Assembly: GCA_910587105.1 (NCBI GenBank)
Contig: CAJUMB010000013.1
Span: forward strand, 1-64,000
Direction: 5' to 3'
Source: an uncultured Lachnospiraceae bacterium
GTDB lineage: Bacteria > Bacillota > Clostridia > Lachnospirales > Lachnospiraceae
DNA: 64,000 nucleotides
Shown: positions 45,246 to 53,694 of the stretch, piece after piece
Layout of the letters: each line of letters opens with the position of its first letter
Position numbering within the stretch: position 1 is the first letter of the stretch
Notes under the pieces: model-generated
What the model was told of the DNA's origin: nothing
The model's database searches: none
Seen by the model: only the letters and a program-made list of their open reading frames with translations
Translations under genes and position numbers: made by a program

Positions 45246-45259
45246 CAGAACACGCTCTA
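45246..45259. repeat. MITE-like element, right-end remnant
   Basis: CAGAACACGCTCTA matches the last 10-14 bases of the family end (AAGACACGCTCTA) with changes. It is a short relic. Confidence 0.4.
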
Positions 45260-45283
45260 AAAGAGAAAGGCGGAGATTGTAAA

Positions 45284-45370
45284 TGTTGAGAATATATGAT
45301 GGGGAAGTGTTTGTCATAGAACTGGAAAAATATAAAAAAATATCAGGCAGACCCTTGAAAACATATTGAA
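45284..45370 (+). other. Probable frameshifted 5' end of the glycosyltransferase-like gene
   Basis: A 28-codon ORF starts MLRIYDGEVFVIELEKYKK with AAAGGCGGAG upstream. It ends soon after an A7 run (45334-45340). One extra A would fuse it in frame to NIRQTLENILKNPDYVKMV, the start of the long ORF that follows. That long ORF has no good start codon or ribosome binding site of its own. Confidence 0.5.
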
Positions 45371-46886
45371 AAATCCTGATTATGTGAAAATGGTTTTCTT
45401 GCTGAAAAAAGCGGGAGAAATCATTGGAGCGGCGAATTTGGCAAATTTACTGAAAAATCAGATAGTTTATAAGACATTTTCAGATAGGGGGGGGGTATTT
45501 TTAGAAGCCCGAGATTATTGTGCGGAAAATAATGTGCCATATGGTATGTGCTTTCCTGTTCTGAATGGAGTAGGAGAGTGTGTGTACTTATTGTATTATA
45601 ATGAAGATAGAATATATTCAACAGTTTTTCCGAAAGGCCGGATAAAAACGATGCCGGATTATGCTTTGGAAGATAACGGAGAAAAATATGATTATTCATT
45701 AGTAGAAAATGCGGATGTTTATATTTTTTCGGAACTGGAGGAGTATACATATGCAATCATATTACTGTTAGCTGAAGCATATCCTCAGAAAACAATTCTT
45801 GTGCTTGACAAAAAGATATCATATTTTCCAGAACTGGCAGATTGTGCTGTTTATGCAGAACCAGAGCATCCCGGTTTTGAGAGTATATACAGAAAGGTTT
45901 ATAAAAAGCATTGTCTATGGGTAACTTCAGATATGATAAATTACGATGGTTTTCCATGGGGGTATTTAATAGAAATTTATAACAGTATAAATGTATTGTA
46001 TAGTATGGCCTGGTGTCGGAAGAGAGTGCATCTGGGAGAGAAAAACAAAGATTGTGTTATATATTTGGCAGATTTTCCTGGAACTAAATGTGGCCTTGTG
46101 GACTATATAAGATTTACCTATATACATTATTCAATCGCGAAACAGCATGGATGGGAATTTTGTGTTGATTATTCGCGTAGGCCTAATCAGTACCTGATGG
46201 CTGAGGGGGAAAACATGTGGGAGTATTTTTTTGAACCGCTGTCTAGGGTATCAACGGAAGAAGCTTATGAAAGTTTTTCAGTAATAAGAGCTTCTGAGAA
46301 TGGTATACGGATGCACAGTGTAGGGATATTGCCATATATGCGGCTATATAGAGATGGTAATAAAGAAGCTATGAAAACGATCAGATTTAATAAAGATACA
46401 AAAAAGAAGATAGATGAATTGATGCCGGAAATCCTGAAAAGAGATAACCGCGTTTTGGGAGTGAAGCTACGGGGAACGGACTACAGGAAAGAGGCAAATC
46501 AGCAGAGAGAATGCTACGTGGAAACAGCAAATTTGGAAAAGATGATTGCCAAATGTAAATTTATCATGGAATTGTATGGATATACAGATATTTTTCTGGC
46601 GACAGAAGATTTGGGATACTTTCAGAGGATGAAGGAAGAATTTGGCGGCAGGTGTTTATCCATTGAACAGAAAAGGGGATATTATGACTACAGTTCAGGA
46701 TATAAAGATCGTGTGGATGTATTAGCGACAGAAAATGAAAAGGAATCCGGCTGGAGGTATCTGGCAGACATACAAAGCCTGGCAAACTGCAGGTCAATGA
46801 TAGCGAACATGGACTGTGGAGCTGTCTGGGCGGCAGAAGGCCTGAACGATTCCAAATATGAATATTTCGAGGTGGTCCGCCCATAG
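45366..46886 (+). CDS. Putative fucosyltransferase-like glycosyltransferase
   Basis: 506 residues from a TTG that has no ribosome binding site; the natural start is probably 45284 by frameshift at an A7 run. The C-terminal third contains VLGVKLRGTDYR, resembling the HxRxTD-type GDP-fucose motif of GT11/GT23/O-fucosyltransferases, then DIFLATEDLGYFQRM and DIQSLANCRSMIANMDCGA, the usual acceptor-side segments of that fold. The N-terminal half is not recognised. A G9 run (45487-45495) lies within the coding sequence and is in frame as read. Codon use and base composition look AT-rich compared with valS and folC. Substrate and product are unknown. Confidence 0.55.
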   Translation: MKNPDYVKMVFLLKKAGEIIGAANLANLLKNQIVYKTFSDRGGVFLEARDYCAENNVPYGMCFPVLNGVGECVYLLYYNEDRIYSTVFPKGRIKTMPDYALEDNGEKYDYSLVENADVYIFSELEEYTYAIILLLAEAYPQKTILVLDKKISYFPELADCAVYAEPEHPGFESIYRKVYKKHCLWVTSDMINYDGFPWGYLIEIYNSINVLYSMAWCRKRVHLGEKNKDCVIYLADFPGTKCGLVDYIRFTYIHYSIAKQHGWEFCVDYSRRPNQYLMAEGENMWEYFFEPLSRVSTEEAYESFSVIRASENGIRMHSVGILPYMRLYRDGNKEAMKTIRFNKDTKKKIDELMPEILKRDNRVLGVKLRGTDYRKEANQQRECYVETANLEKMIAKCKFIMELYGYTDIFLATEDLGYFQRMKEEFGGRCLSIEQKRGYYDYSSGYKDRVDVLATENEKESGWRYLADIQSLANCRSMIANMDCGAVWAAEGLNDSKYEYFEVVRP

Positions 46887-46954
46887 AAAAATGGGGGCTT
46901 TATGGAAGCGGCGCCAGGCACACAGTAAAAAACAGGAGGTAATGTTAAGGGCAT

Positions 46955-47945
46955 ATGGGAATTTATCTCAATCCCAGAAAGGATGGATTTGCAAGGGCAG
47001 TCCGTTCAGAGATCTATGTGGACAAGGCAGGCCTGATTGCCTGTACCAACAAATATATGAATACAGAGTAGCAATTCATCTGTGTGAGCAGGCCCTGACG
47101 TTTTGGGAAGTCTATGGCGGTTCAGATGCCTGCCGCTTATTACAGCCGCGGCTGTGATTCCAGGGAGCTTTTTGCGGGACTGCAGGTCGAGCATGACCCG
47201 GGCTTTGAAAGCCATCAGAACCGGTATGATGTGATTTTGCTGAATATGCAGTTTTTGACCGATGCGGGCAGCCGGGGGCAGACATGGTATCTGGAAGATG
47301 AGGTTCTGGAAGAAATTCTGGAGGAATATGGGGATTTGGTCAAAAATCCGGATAGAGGGCTTGCCCGCGGGCTGAGGAAAATTTACGCGAAAACAGGGAA
47401 AAAGTTCATATTTCTCATTGACGAGTGGGACTGCGTGATGCGTCAGAGGCAGGAATCGGAAGCCTTCCAGAAGCAGTATCTTGATTTCCTGCAAAATCTG
47501 TTGAAAGACCAGCCTTATGCAGTCCTTGTCTATATGACGGGCATCCTTCCGGTAAAGAAATGTGGCCAGGGGGCTGGACAGGGCCCATACAGAGGCAGCC
47601 TCGATTCTCACTTATAACGATGAAAATTCCCTGGGCTGTGCCATCGGCCTGGCCTACTACAGTGCAAGGAAAGATTACAAACTAATCCGGGAACTGCCTG
47701 CAGGCCGGGGGGCGCAGATGTTGTATTTCTGCCACTGCCCTTCAGCAATAAACCGGCTCTCGTAGTCGAACTGAAATATGATAAATCTGCCAGTACAGCT
47801 ATCCATCTAATCAAAGACAGGAAATATACCCAGGCGCTGGAAGGATATTCGGGGGGGGGGAGTCCTTCTGGTGGGGGTGAATTATGACAAGGGCGATAAA
47901 AGTAAGGCGCACAGCTGCGTAATCGAAAAGCTGGAGATATACTGA
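46955..47945 (+). pseudogene. Decayed AAA-ATPase/PD-(D/E)XK protein gene
   Basis: Reading from ATG 46955 gives MGIYLNPRKDGFARAV then EIYVDKAGLIACTNKYMN, the standard N-terminus of the AAA-ATPase_like/PDDEXK_9 family. Two in-frame stops follow, one just before QFICVSRP and one splitting SRP-RFGKSMAV at the Walker A. The ATPase part continues to IFLIDEWDCVMR (Walker B). A frameshift and internal deletion follow near 47560, then AASILTYNDENSLGCAIGLAYYSARKDY. Another shift precedes PALVVELKYDKSAS (the nuclease core), and a G10 run (47851-47860) breaks the last segment before KLEIY. Several independent lesions make it non-functional. Confidence 0.85.
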
Positions 47946-47981
47946 TTTCAGGTGTGGTTTTATATACAAGGAGCGGAAAGT

Positions 47982-49091
47982 ATGTCAATAGAAAATTTGA
48001 TTGAAAATGTAGATAGTCAAATTATTAAAATCAGGACGAAAAGTTTAGATGTCTCATTTAATGAATTGTATGATATGTACCAAAATAAAGAACTGATTAT
48101 TGCACCTGACTATCAGAGGCTCTTCAGATGGGAAGAAGAAAAGCAGTCACGCTTTGTGGAATCATTAGTTTTGGAGATGCCTGTTCCGCCAATTTTTGTT
48201 ATTGAGACAGAAAATGGTGTTTATGAGTTGATTGATGGACTGCAGAGAATATCCAGTTACCTGCATTTTAGAGGGGAACATTTAGGTGAAACGGAAGATG
48301 AGGAAGATAAGAAAGATGATTTTTTAGTATTACAGGGGTGTGATATCGTAAATGACTTGAATGGCCTGACATTTGATGAGCTGCCGAAAGCTTTACAGAT
48401 AAAAATAAAAAGAAGTTTTGTCCGTATGGAAGTGATTAAGAAGGAGAGTGAGCCTTCTCTAAAGTATCATATGTTCAAGCGTCTGAATACAGGCGGGGAG
48501 CTTTTGGCAGCTCAGGAGATCCGCAATTGTACAATTCGTTTATTGGGTTCTGAGGGAATTGGTTTTTTGGAAGAATGCAGTAAAAATGAGGATTTTAAAT
48601 CAGTCATCCGCAGGATAGGCGAAGAGAAAAGAATGACAAAGTATGACCAGGAGTTAATTTTAAGGTTTTTTGCCATAAAAAATGATATTGAGAATTATAA
48701 ATATCCAGTAACAGAATATTTGACAAGATATCTTGAAAAAATAACAACAGGAGAAGTTTCGCTTGAATTTGATAAGGAAAAAGCTGTTTTTGAACAAACC
48801 TTTAAGTTTATAAATGATAACTGGGGGGAAACAGCTTTTTCAGGAAAAACAGCTAATGGAACCATAAGAAATGAATTTGTGCTTTACTATTTTGATGGTA
48901 TTACAGTTTCGACCGCGTTATTGATTGAACGAGTGATGGCATCCGGTTGTGATAAAATGGTTGTGGAGGCTGTTAATCAAATCAAGGATGGGGCAGAGCT
49001 TCAATCCTATAAGACGGGAAGTGTGAATGGAGTTAAAACCAGAATAAAGCTATTTACGGAAGGAGTGGCGGCGGTTCTTGACGGCAGATGA
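47982..49091 (+). CDS. DUF262 (GmrSD N-domain-like) protein
   Basis: 369 residues. The DUF262 motifs are Y44-Q-R-x-x-x-W50 (DYQRLFRW) and D85-G-x-Q-R89 (IDGLQRISS), followed by RLNTGGELLAAQEIRNC. DUF262 is a ParB-like NTPase/nuclease-associated domain, found in type IV restriction enzymes such as GmrSD and in other defence systems. The C-terminal DUF1524 HNH domain of GmrD is absent, so partner activity must come from elsewhere. ATG 47982 is chosen because AAGGAG lies 7 bases upstream. It overlaps the HEPN gene by 14 bp. Confidence 0.85.
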   Translation: MSIENLIENVDSQIIKIRTKSLDVSFNELYDMYQNKELIIAPDYQRLFRWEEEKQSRFVESLVLEMPVPPIFVIETENGVYELIDGLQRISSYLHFRGEHLGETEDEEDKKDDFLVLQGCDIVNDLNGLTFDELPKALQIKIKRSFVRMEVIKKESEPSLKYHMFKRLNTGGELLAAQEIRNCTIRLLGSEGIGFLEECSKNEDFKSVIRRIGEEKRMTKYDQELILRFFAIKNDIENYKYPVTEYLTRYLEKITTGEVSLEFDKEKAVFEQTFKFINDNWGETAFSGKTANGTIRNEFVLYYFDGITVSTALLIERVMASGCDKMVVEAVNQIKDGAELQSYKTGSVNGVKTRIKLFTEGVAAVLDGR

Positions 49092-49755
49092 ATTAAGGGC
49101 AGCGCTGGAAGCGGAATTGGCCTGGCGGCAGGAAGAACTTGCCTTTTTCAAAAACCAATTAAATGAAATCGCAGAAGGAAATAAGGATAAATATAGAAAA
49201 AGCTTAGTATTGATGCTGTATTCTCATATGGAAGGCTATATCAAGATTTGTTTACAAACATATGTACAGTATATAAACGCACAGGGATTAAAGCGTAAGG
49301 ATGTAAATACGGGGCTTATGGCGGCAGGCATGTATAAGGAATTTGCTGCTTATGAGAATTTAGACCGGAAATGTGAAGTCTTTCGCAGAAAACTGCCCAA
49401 TGATGCCCGTTTACATCGTCTATACCGCCGGGTTGATTTTATGGAAAAGGTAGAGGATTTTAAAGGAAAGGAATTAAATATTGATGATCAAATAATAGAT
49501 ACAGAATCCAACTTGTGGTACATAGTATTGCAAAAAAACCTTTATAAAATAGGGCTTCCCATAAATTTATTTGATGATTTTCAAAGTGACATTGATGCAC
49601 TGGTAAACCGGAGAAATTCTATTGCCCATGGGAATTTTCGGTCAGGGGTGACTGCACAGGAATTTGCCAACTGGGAGATTAAAGTCTCTGGGATTTTATC
49701 AGGAGTGATAAGATTGCTTTATGATTATGTTAACAATGAGAGGTACTTAATATAA
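49078..49755 (+). CDS. HEPN-domain protein (MAE_28990-like), putative RNase
   Basis: 225 residues, largely helical. The HEPN active-site motif R179-N-x-x-x-H184 (VNRRNSIAHGNF) is intact, near the C-terminus as usual. SLVLMLYSHMEGYIKICLQ and ESNLWYIVLQKN fit the MAE_28990/MAE_18760 subfamily. HEPN domains of this kind are typically RNA-cleaving toxins. TTG 49078 overlaps the DUF262 gene, with AAGGAG 12 bases ahead. The pair is probably translationally coupled and acts together, as a toxin-control or abortive defence unit. Confidence 0.75.
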   Translation: MTADELRAALEAELAWRQEELAFFKNQLNEIAEGNKDKYRKSLVLMLYSHMEGYIKICLQTYVQYINAQGLKRKDVNTGLMAAGMYKEFAAYENLDRKCEVFRRKLPNDARLHRLYRRVDFMEKVEDFKGKELNIDDQIIDTESNLWYIVLQKNLYKIGLPINLFDDFQSDIDALVNRRNSIAHGNFRSGVTAQEFANWEIKVSGILSGVIRLLYDYVNNERYLI

Positions 49756-49820
49756 ACGGCTTCTGCATTGGTTTGTAATAAAAAGTCCGGGAATGTCGGA
49801 TAAAATATTACGAATGGTAC

Positions 49821-49849
49821 TTGGACATTCGGGATATCTGTTATATAAT
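49821..49849 (+). promoter_or_regulatory. Promoter of folC
   Basis: TTGGAC (49821-49826), 17 bp, TATAAT (49844-49849), 92 bp ahead of the GTG start. Confidence 0.65.
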
Positions 49850-49941
49850 AAATAGAGCTTGTCCAAAAATCTACTAAATTTATTTTGGGGCGGGCGGGTG
49901 AGAGACAGGTAAAAGTACGATAAAGATAAGCAGGTGATAGC

Positions 49942-51231
49942 GTGAATTATACAGAAGCAGTGGCATATATCAATGAAACTCCTAAATTTACCACAAAGAA
50001 CAGCCTGGAGCACACGAAAGAGTGTCTGCGCCGTCTGGGCAATCCCCAGGATTCCTTTCAGGTGATTCATGTGGCAGGGACCAACGGCAAGGGAAGTGTC
50101 TGCGCCTATCTGGCGTCTGTACTTCGGGAAGGGGGATATCGGTGCGGATTGTTCACCTCTCCCCATCTGGTGAAAATTAATGAGCGTTTTCAGATCGACG
50201 AGGTGCCTGTGGAGGATGAATTGTTCCTGCGGGCCTTTGAAAAAGTGAAACATCTGGCAGACGAGCTGACAGCCCAGGGCAGTTACCATCCCACATATTT
50301 TGAGATGTTGTTTTTGATGGGCATGTGTATTTTCCAGGAGGCAGGCGTGTCCTATGTGGTCTTGGAGACAGGGCTTGGCGGACGGCTGGACGCCACCAAT
50401 GCCATTGAGAATCCCCTGGCCTGTGTAATTACATCTATCAGCATGGACCATATCCAGTATCTGGGGGACACGGTGGAGGCCATTGCCGGGGAGAAAGCGG
50501 GAATTATCAAAAAGGGAATTCCGGTGATCTACGATGCCAACAGACAGAACACCGCACAGGTGATCGGGGAGACTGCACAGGGTGTGGGCGCTCCTGCGTA
50601 TCCGGTCAGGAGAGAAGACTTTGAAATCCGTGAGATTACTTCTTCCGGAATCGAATTTTCATACGGGAAAACGGATGGGAGGCAGCAGGAGTATTCCATA
50701 CCATTCATTGCCAGATACCAGGTGATGAACAGCGCGCTGGCCCTTAAGACCCTGGAGGTTCTGCGGGAACAGCAGGATTTTACAGCGCTTACTGACAGCC
50801 AGGTGAGGGCGGGGATTGGGGGAACCAGATGGCAGGGCCGGATGGAGACCATACAGCCCGGGGTTATTGTTGATGGGGCTCACAATGAAGACGGAGTGGC
50901 TAATTTTATCGAAACAGCGGTGTATTTCCGGGACAAATACAGAATTGTACTGCTCTTTTCGGCAGTGGATGATAAGGATTATCCCCATATGATACGCAGA
51001 ATCTGTTCAGAATTAAGGCCGGCCCAGGTGGTGACAGCCACAATCCAGGAAGAACGGGCGGTGGACGCACAGGTGCTGGCACAGGAGTTCAGGAAAAACG
51101 GGTGTACCTGCGTGCGGGCAGAGAACAGCGTAAAGGAAGCCTTCCGGCAGGCAGCAGAGCTTCGCGGGGATGGTCTGCTCTTCTGCATCGGCTCTCTGTA
51201 TCTGATCGGTGAGATTAAGAGTCTTATTTAA
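49942..51231 (+). CDS. folC: Folylpolyglutamate synthase / dihydrofolate synthase
   Basis: 429 residues. The FolC P-loop is HVAGTNGKGSVCAYLASVL; SPHLVKINERF, ETGLGGRLDATNA and SISMDHIQYLGDT are all typical. It adds glutamate to folates (and possibly glutamate-free dihydropteroate) in the cytosol. The GTG start has AGGTG upstream. It is followed after 32 bp by a 49-codon gene and a zinc-ribbon/TPR gene on the same strand, probably one operon. Confidence 0.95.
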   Translation: MNYTEAVAYINETPKFTTKNSLEHTKECLRRLGNPQDSFQVIHVAGTNGKGSVCAYLASVLREGGYRCGLFTSPHLVKINERFQIDEVPVEDELFLRAFEKVKHLADELTAQGSYHPTYFEMLFLMGMCIFQEAGVSYVVLETGLGGRLDATNAIENPLACVITSISMDHIQYLGDTVEAIAGEKAGIIKKGIPVIYDANRQNTAQVIGETAQGVGAPAYPVRREDFEIREITSSGIEFSYGKTDGRQQEYSIPFIARYQVMNSALALKTLEVLREQQDFTALTDSQVRAGIGGTRWQGRMETIQPGVIVDGAHNEDGVANFIETAVYFRDKYRIVLLFSAVDDKDYPHMIRRICSELRPAQVVTATIQEERAVDAQVLAQEFRKNGCTCVRAENSVKEAFRQAAELRGDGLLFCIGSLYLIGEIKSLI

Positions 51232-51263
51232 AAAGTGCGTATGGCAGCGCAGAGGTGTATAAC

Positions 51264-51413
51264 ATGATAAATTATGATGAAGAACTCAAGAAATTTGAAC
51301 CTTGTCTGGATGTAGATGATGCGGAAGCGGCTATTTATGACAGAGAATTGACAGATGTAATCGATCTGCTGAAAGAGATGGTAAGAGATGCCGGCAAAGG
51401 CAAGGAGGACTAG
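51264..51413 (+). CDS. Small acidic protein, 49 residues
   Basis: The ORF begins MINYDEELKKFEPCLDVDD and ends before the next gene's ATG with no gap (TAG immediately followed by ATG). AGAGGTG lies 7 bases upstream. It is strongly acidic in the first half and helical in appearance (TDVIDLLKEMVRDAGK). The position between folC and the zinc-ribbon/TPR gene, the good ribosome binding site and the seamless junction argue that it is a real gene. Function is unknown. Confidence 0.65.
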   Translation: MINYDEELKKFEPCLDVDDAEAAIYDRELTDVIDLLKEMVRDAGKGKED

Positions 51414-52721
51414 ATGAATTGTATGAACTGCGGCGGCCCTGTCATGCCCGGATTGGATTATTGTAATCGGTGCGGGTGGAACGTGTCGGTACAGAAGAAA
51501 GCCATATATCTGTCCAAGCTCTATTATAACAGGGGATTGGAAAAGGCCAGCATCCGGGATTTGTCTGGTGCGATCTCCTGTCTGAAACAGAGTCTGAAAT
51601 TTCATAAAGGAAATATTCAGGCGCGGAATCTGCTGGGGCTGGTTTATTTTGAGACAGGGGAAGTGGTGTCTGCACTGAGTGAATGGGTGATCAGCAAGAA
51701 TATCATGCCGAATAATAACCTGGCGGAGACTTATATCAATAAGCTGCAGTCCAATCCCAATAAATTGGATAATATCAACCAGACCATCCGCAAGTACAAT
51801 CAGGCGCTGGAATACTGCCGGGCGCATCAGGAGGACATGGCGGCCATTCAGCTGAAGAAAGTGTTGTCCCAGAACCCCAAATTGATCAAAGGCTACCATC
51901 TGCTGGCACTGCTGCAGATTCGGGACGGGGCGTATGCGAAAGCCAGAAGGACGTTGAGGAAAGCGGCAAAGATAGATAAAACAAACACCACCACCCTTAG
52001 ATTTTTACGGGAAGTGGATCTTCAGACTGGGGAAGTGACCAATCTGGGGAAAAAGGAAAAGGGAAAAGAGGCCAGTCTGGATACAGAAGTGTCAGGTTAC
52101 ACATTCCGTTCCGGCAATGACCTGGTGATCCAGCCGCCTGCATATCGGGAGAATTCCATGTGGGGGACGCTGATCACACTGGGAATAGGGATTGCAGTGG
52201 GAATTGCCGCACTTTGGTTTTTGATTATTCCGGCTAAAACGCAGAAAGTGCTGGGGTCTGCCAACGATGAACTGATGTTGTATGGAGACCAGCTGGCCAC
52301 GAAAGAGGCAGAGATATCCAGACTTGAGGCGGATTTGGAAAATGCCCAGGTCAGTTCCAATGATATACAGAAAAGTTCCCAGGACACTGCGCAGAAGGTG
52401 GCAGATTATGATAATCTTGTGCAGGCATATAATCATTTCAGCACTGCCAGTTACGAGATGGCCGCAACTCTTTTATCCAGCGTGAATAAAGGCAGTCTTT
52501 CCGTGGGGGCGGCGGCATTGTATGACACATTGAAAACACAGCTGGCAGAGTATCTGCCGGCAGAGGAGCAGGAGAATCCGGACGGCCAGGATCAGGGGGA
52601 GGCCGCCCAGGATGATTTAGAAGGTATGGGGCAGATGGACGGTACACTGGACGGATTAGAAGGAGCAGATGGGTTCCAGGATGGAACAGGAGATCTCTAC
52701 TCCGATGACATGATATATTAG
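51414..52721 (+). CDS. Zinc-ribbon, TPR-repeat single-pass membrane protein
   Basis: 435 residues. An N-terminal zinc ribbon (CMNCGGPV...YCNRCGW) is followed by TPR-like helices in the cytosolic part (about 30-185; LSGAISCLKQSLKFHKGN, AAIQLKKVLSQNPK). One TM helix (about 247-266), a coiled coil (about 270-335) and a second small helical region come next. The last roughly 45 residues are very acidic and Gly-rich. It is probably a membrane scaffold. It starts directly at the preceding gene's stop. The family is common in Lachnospiraceae, but its role is not known to me. Confidence 0.75.
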   Translation: MNCMNCGGPVMPGLDYCNRCGWNVSVQKKAIYLSKLYYNRGLEKASIRDLSGAISCLKQSLKFHKGNIQARNLLGLVYFETGEVVSALSEWVISKNIMPNNNLAETYINKLQSNPNKLDNINQTIRKYNQALEYCRAHQEDMAAIQLKKVLSQNPKLIKGYHLLALLQIRDGAYAKARRTLRKAAKIDKTNTTTLRFLREVDLQTGEVTNLGKKEKGKEASLDTEVSGYTFRSGNDLVIQPPAYRENSMWGTLITLGIGIAVGIAALWFLIIPAKTQKVLGSANDELMLYGDQLATKEAEISRLEADLENAQVSSNDIQKSSQDTAQKVADYDNLVQAYNHFSTASYEMAATLLSSVNKGSLSVGAAALYDTLKTQLAEYLPAEEQENPDGQDQGEAAQDDLEGMGQMDGTLDGLEGADGFQDGTGDLYSDDMIY

Positions 52722-52792
52722 TTTATGAACGATACAGGACGTTCCAAAAGAACGATTACAGTACAATCAAAGATAAACCTCAAGAGAACAGA

Positions 52793-52823
52793 GGATGCGC
52801 ATGATGATATGCGCATCCTTTTT
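52793..52823 (+). terminator. Terminator of the folC operon
   Basis: GGATGCGCAT-gatgat-ATGCGCATCC is followed by TTTTT. Confidence 0.85.
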
Positions 52824-52852
52824 CGATAGAATGCAGCTATTCAGCAGTTACG

Positions 52853-52876
52853 GTAGAATTTTTTATCATATAGAAT
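52853..52876 (+). promoter_or_regulatory. Candidate SigH promoter of spoIIAA
   Basis: GTAGAATTT (52853-52861), 10 bp, AGAAT (52872-52876). It resembles the SigH pattern (AGGAWWT / GAAT) but with one mismatch at a key G and slightly short spacing. The spoIIA operon is SigH-driven in Bacillus, which is the main reason for proposing it. Confidence 0.35.
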
Positions 52877-52935
52877 CTTCGGCTTCTATGCGATGGAAGC
52901 ATTAATAGGCTGGTTTAAGAAAGAGAGGGCTTTTA

Positions 52936-53265
52936 ATGGAACAGATTTATCAAATAGACGGTATCAGTCTGACTGTGCATATGCCGGCGGAGCTTGACCA
53001 TCCCAATGCGGAACGCCTGAAAAAAGAAACAGATTATTATCTGGAAAATTATCACATTCAGCATATTATTTTTGATTTTCGGAATACTGATTTTATGGAT
53101 AGTTCTGGCATTGGTCTGGTGGCAGGGCGCTATCGTCTTCTGAATTTGAGGGGCGGCAGTGTGGAGGCTGTCCATGTGAATGACCGGATTGATAAGATTC
53201 TTCATTTATCTGGTATGCACAAAATCATTGAAATTCATCGGGAGGAAGAAAAGGATGGAGATTAA
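52936..53265 (+). CDS. spoIIAA: Anti-sigma F factor antagonist SpoIIAA
   Basis: 109 residues, a STAS domain. DFMDSSGIGLVAGRY holds the Ser pair S56/S57, one of which is phosphorylated by SpoIIAB. Unphosphorylated SpoIIAA frees SigF in the forespore. It is the first gene of the spoIIA operon and overlaps spoIIAB by 11 bp. Confidence 0.95.
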   Translation: MEQIYQIDGISLTVHMPAELDHPNAERLKKETDYYLENYHIQHIIFDFRNTDFMDSSGIGLVAGRYRLLNLRGGSVEAVHVNDRIDKILHLSGMHKIIEIHREEEKDGD

Positions 53266-53692
53266 AAAAGATACGACAAATGAAATGATGATTGAATTTG
53301 ACAGCCGTCCCGGCAATGAAGGATTTGTCCGGGTGGCGGTGGCTGCTTTCTGTACTCAGCTGAATCCCACTCTGGAGGAAGTGGCAGATTTGAAAACAGC
53401 GCTCTCCGAAGCTGTTACCAATGCCATTATCCATGGCTATGAAGGCGAAGTACATAAAATCCGAGTTGTCTGTAAGACAAAAGAAAACGTGGTGCATATC
53501 ACAGTGACAGACTGGGGCAAGGGGATCGAGGATATTGAAAAAGCCATGCAGCCTATGTATACCAGCAAACCGGAGATGGACCGTTCCGGGATGGGGTTTG
53601 TATTTATGGAGGCATTTATGGACCAGGTGGAAGTGACATCCCAGCCGGGGGAGGGGACCGCGGTGTATATGAAAAAAGCCATAGGGAGGTAA
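53255..53692 (+). CDS. spoIIAB: Anti-sigma F factor / serine kinase SpoIIAB
   Basis: 145 residues. It is a GHKL ATPase with N box LSEAVTNAIIHGYEG, G1 DWGKGIED and G2 SGMGFVFME. It binds SigF in the ATP state and phosphorylates SpoIIAA. ATG 53255 is chosen because the MEIKKDTTNEMMIEFDS start matches the family and AAGG lies upstream. It precedes sigF by 2 bp. Confidence 0.95.
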   Translation: MEIKKDTTNEMMIEFDSRPGNEGFVRVAVAAFCTQLNPTLEEVADLKTALSEAVTNAIIHGYEGEVHKIRVVCKTKENVVHITVTDWGKGIEDIEKAMQPMYTSKPEMDRSGMGFVFMEAFMDQVEVTSQPGEGTAVYMKKAIGR

Positions 53693-53694
53693 GT

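Noticed and set aside
49793..49855. 20-codon ORF upstream of folC (MSDKILRMVLGHSGYLLYNK)
   Set aside because: No ribosome binding site, and it overlaps the folC promoter; treated as chance.
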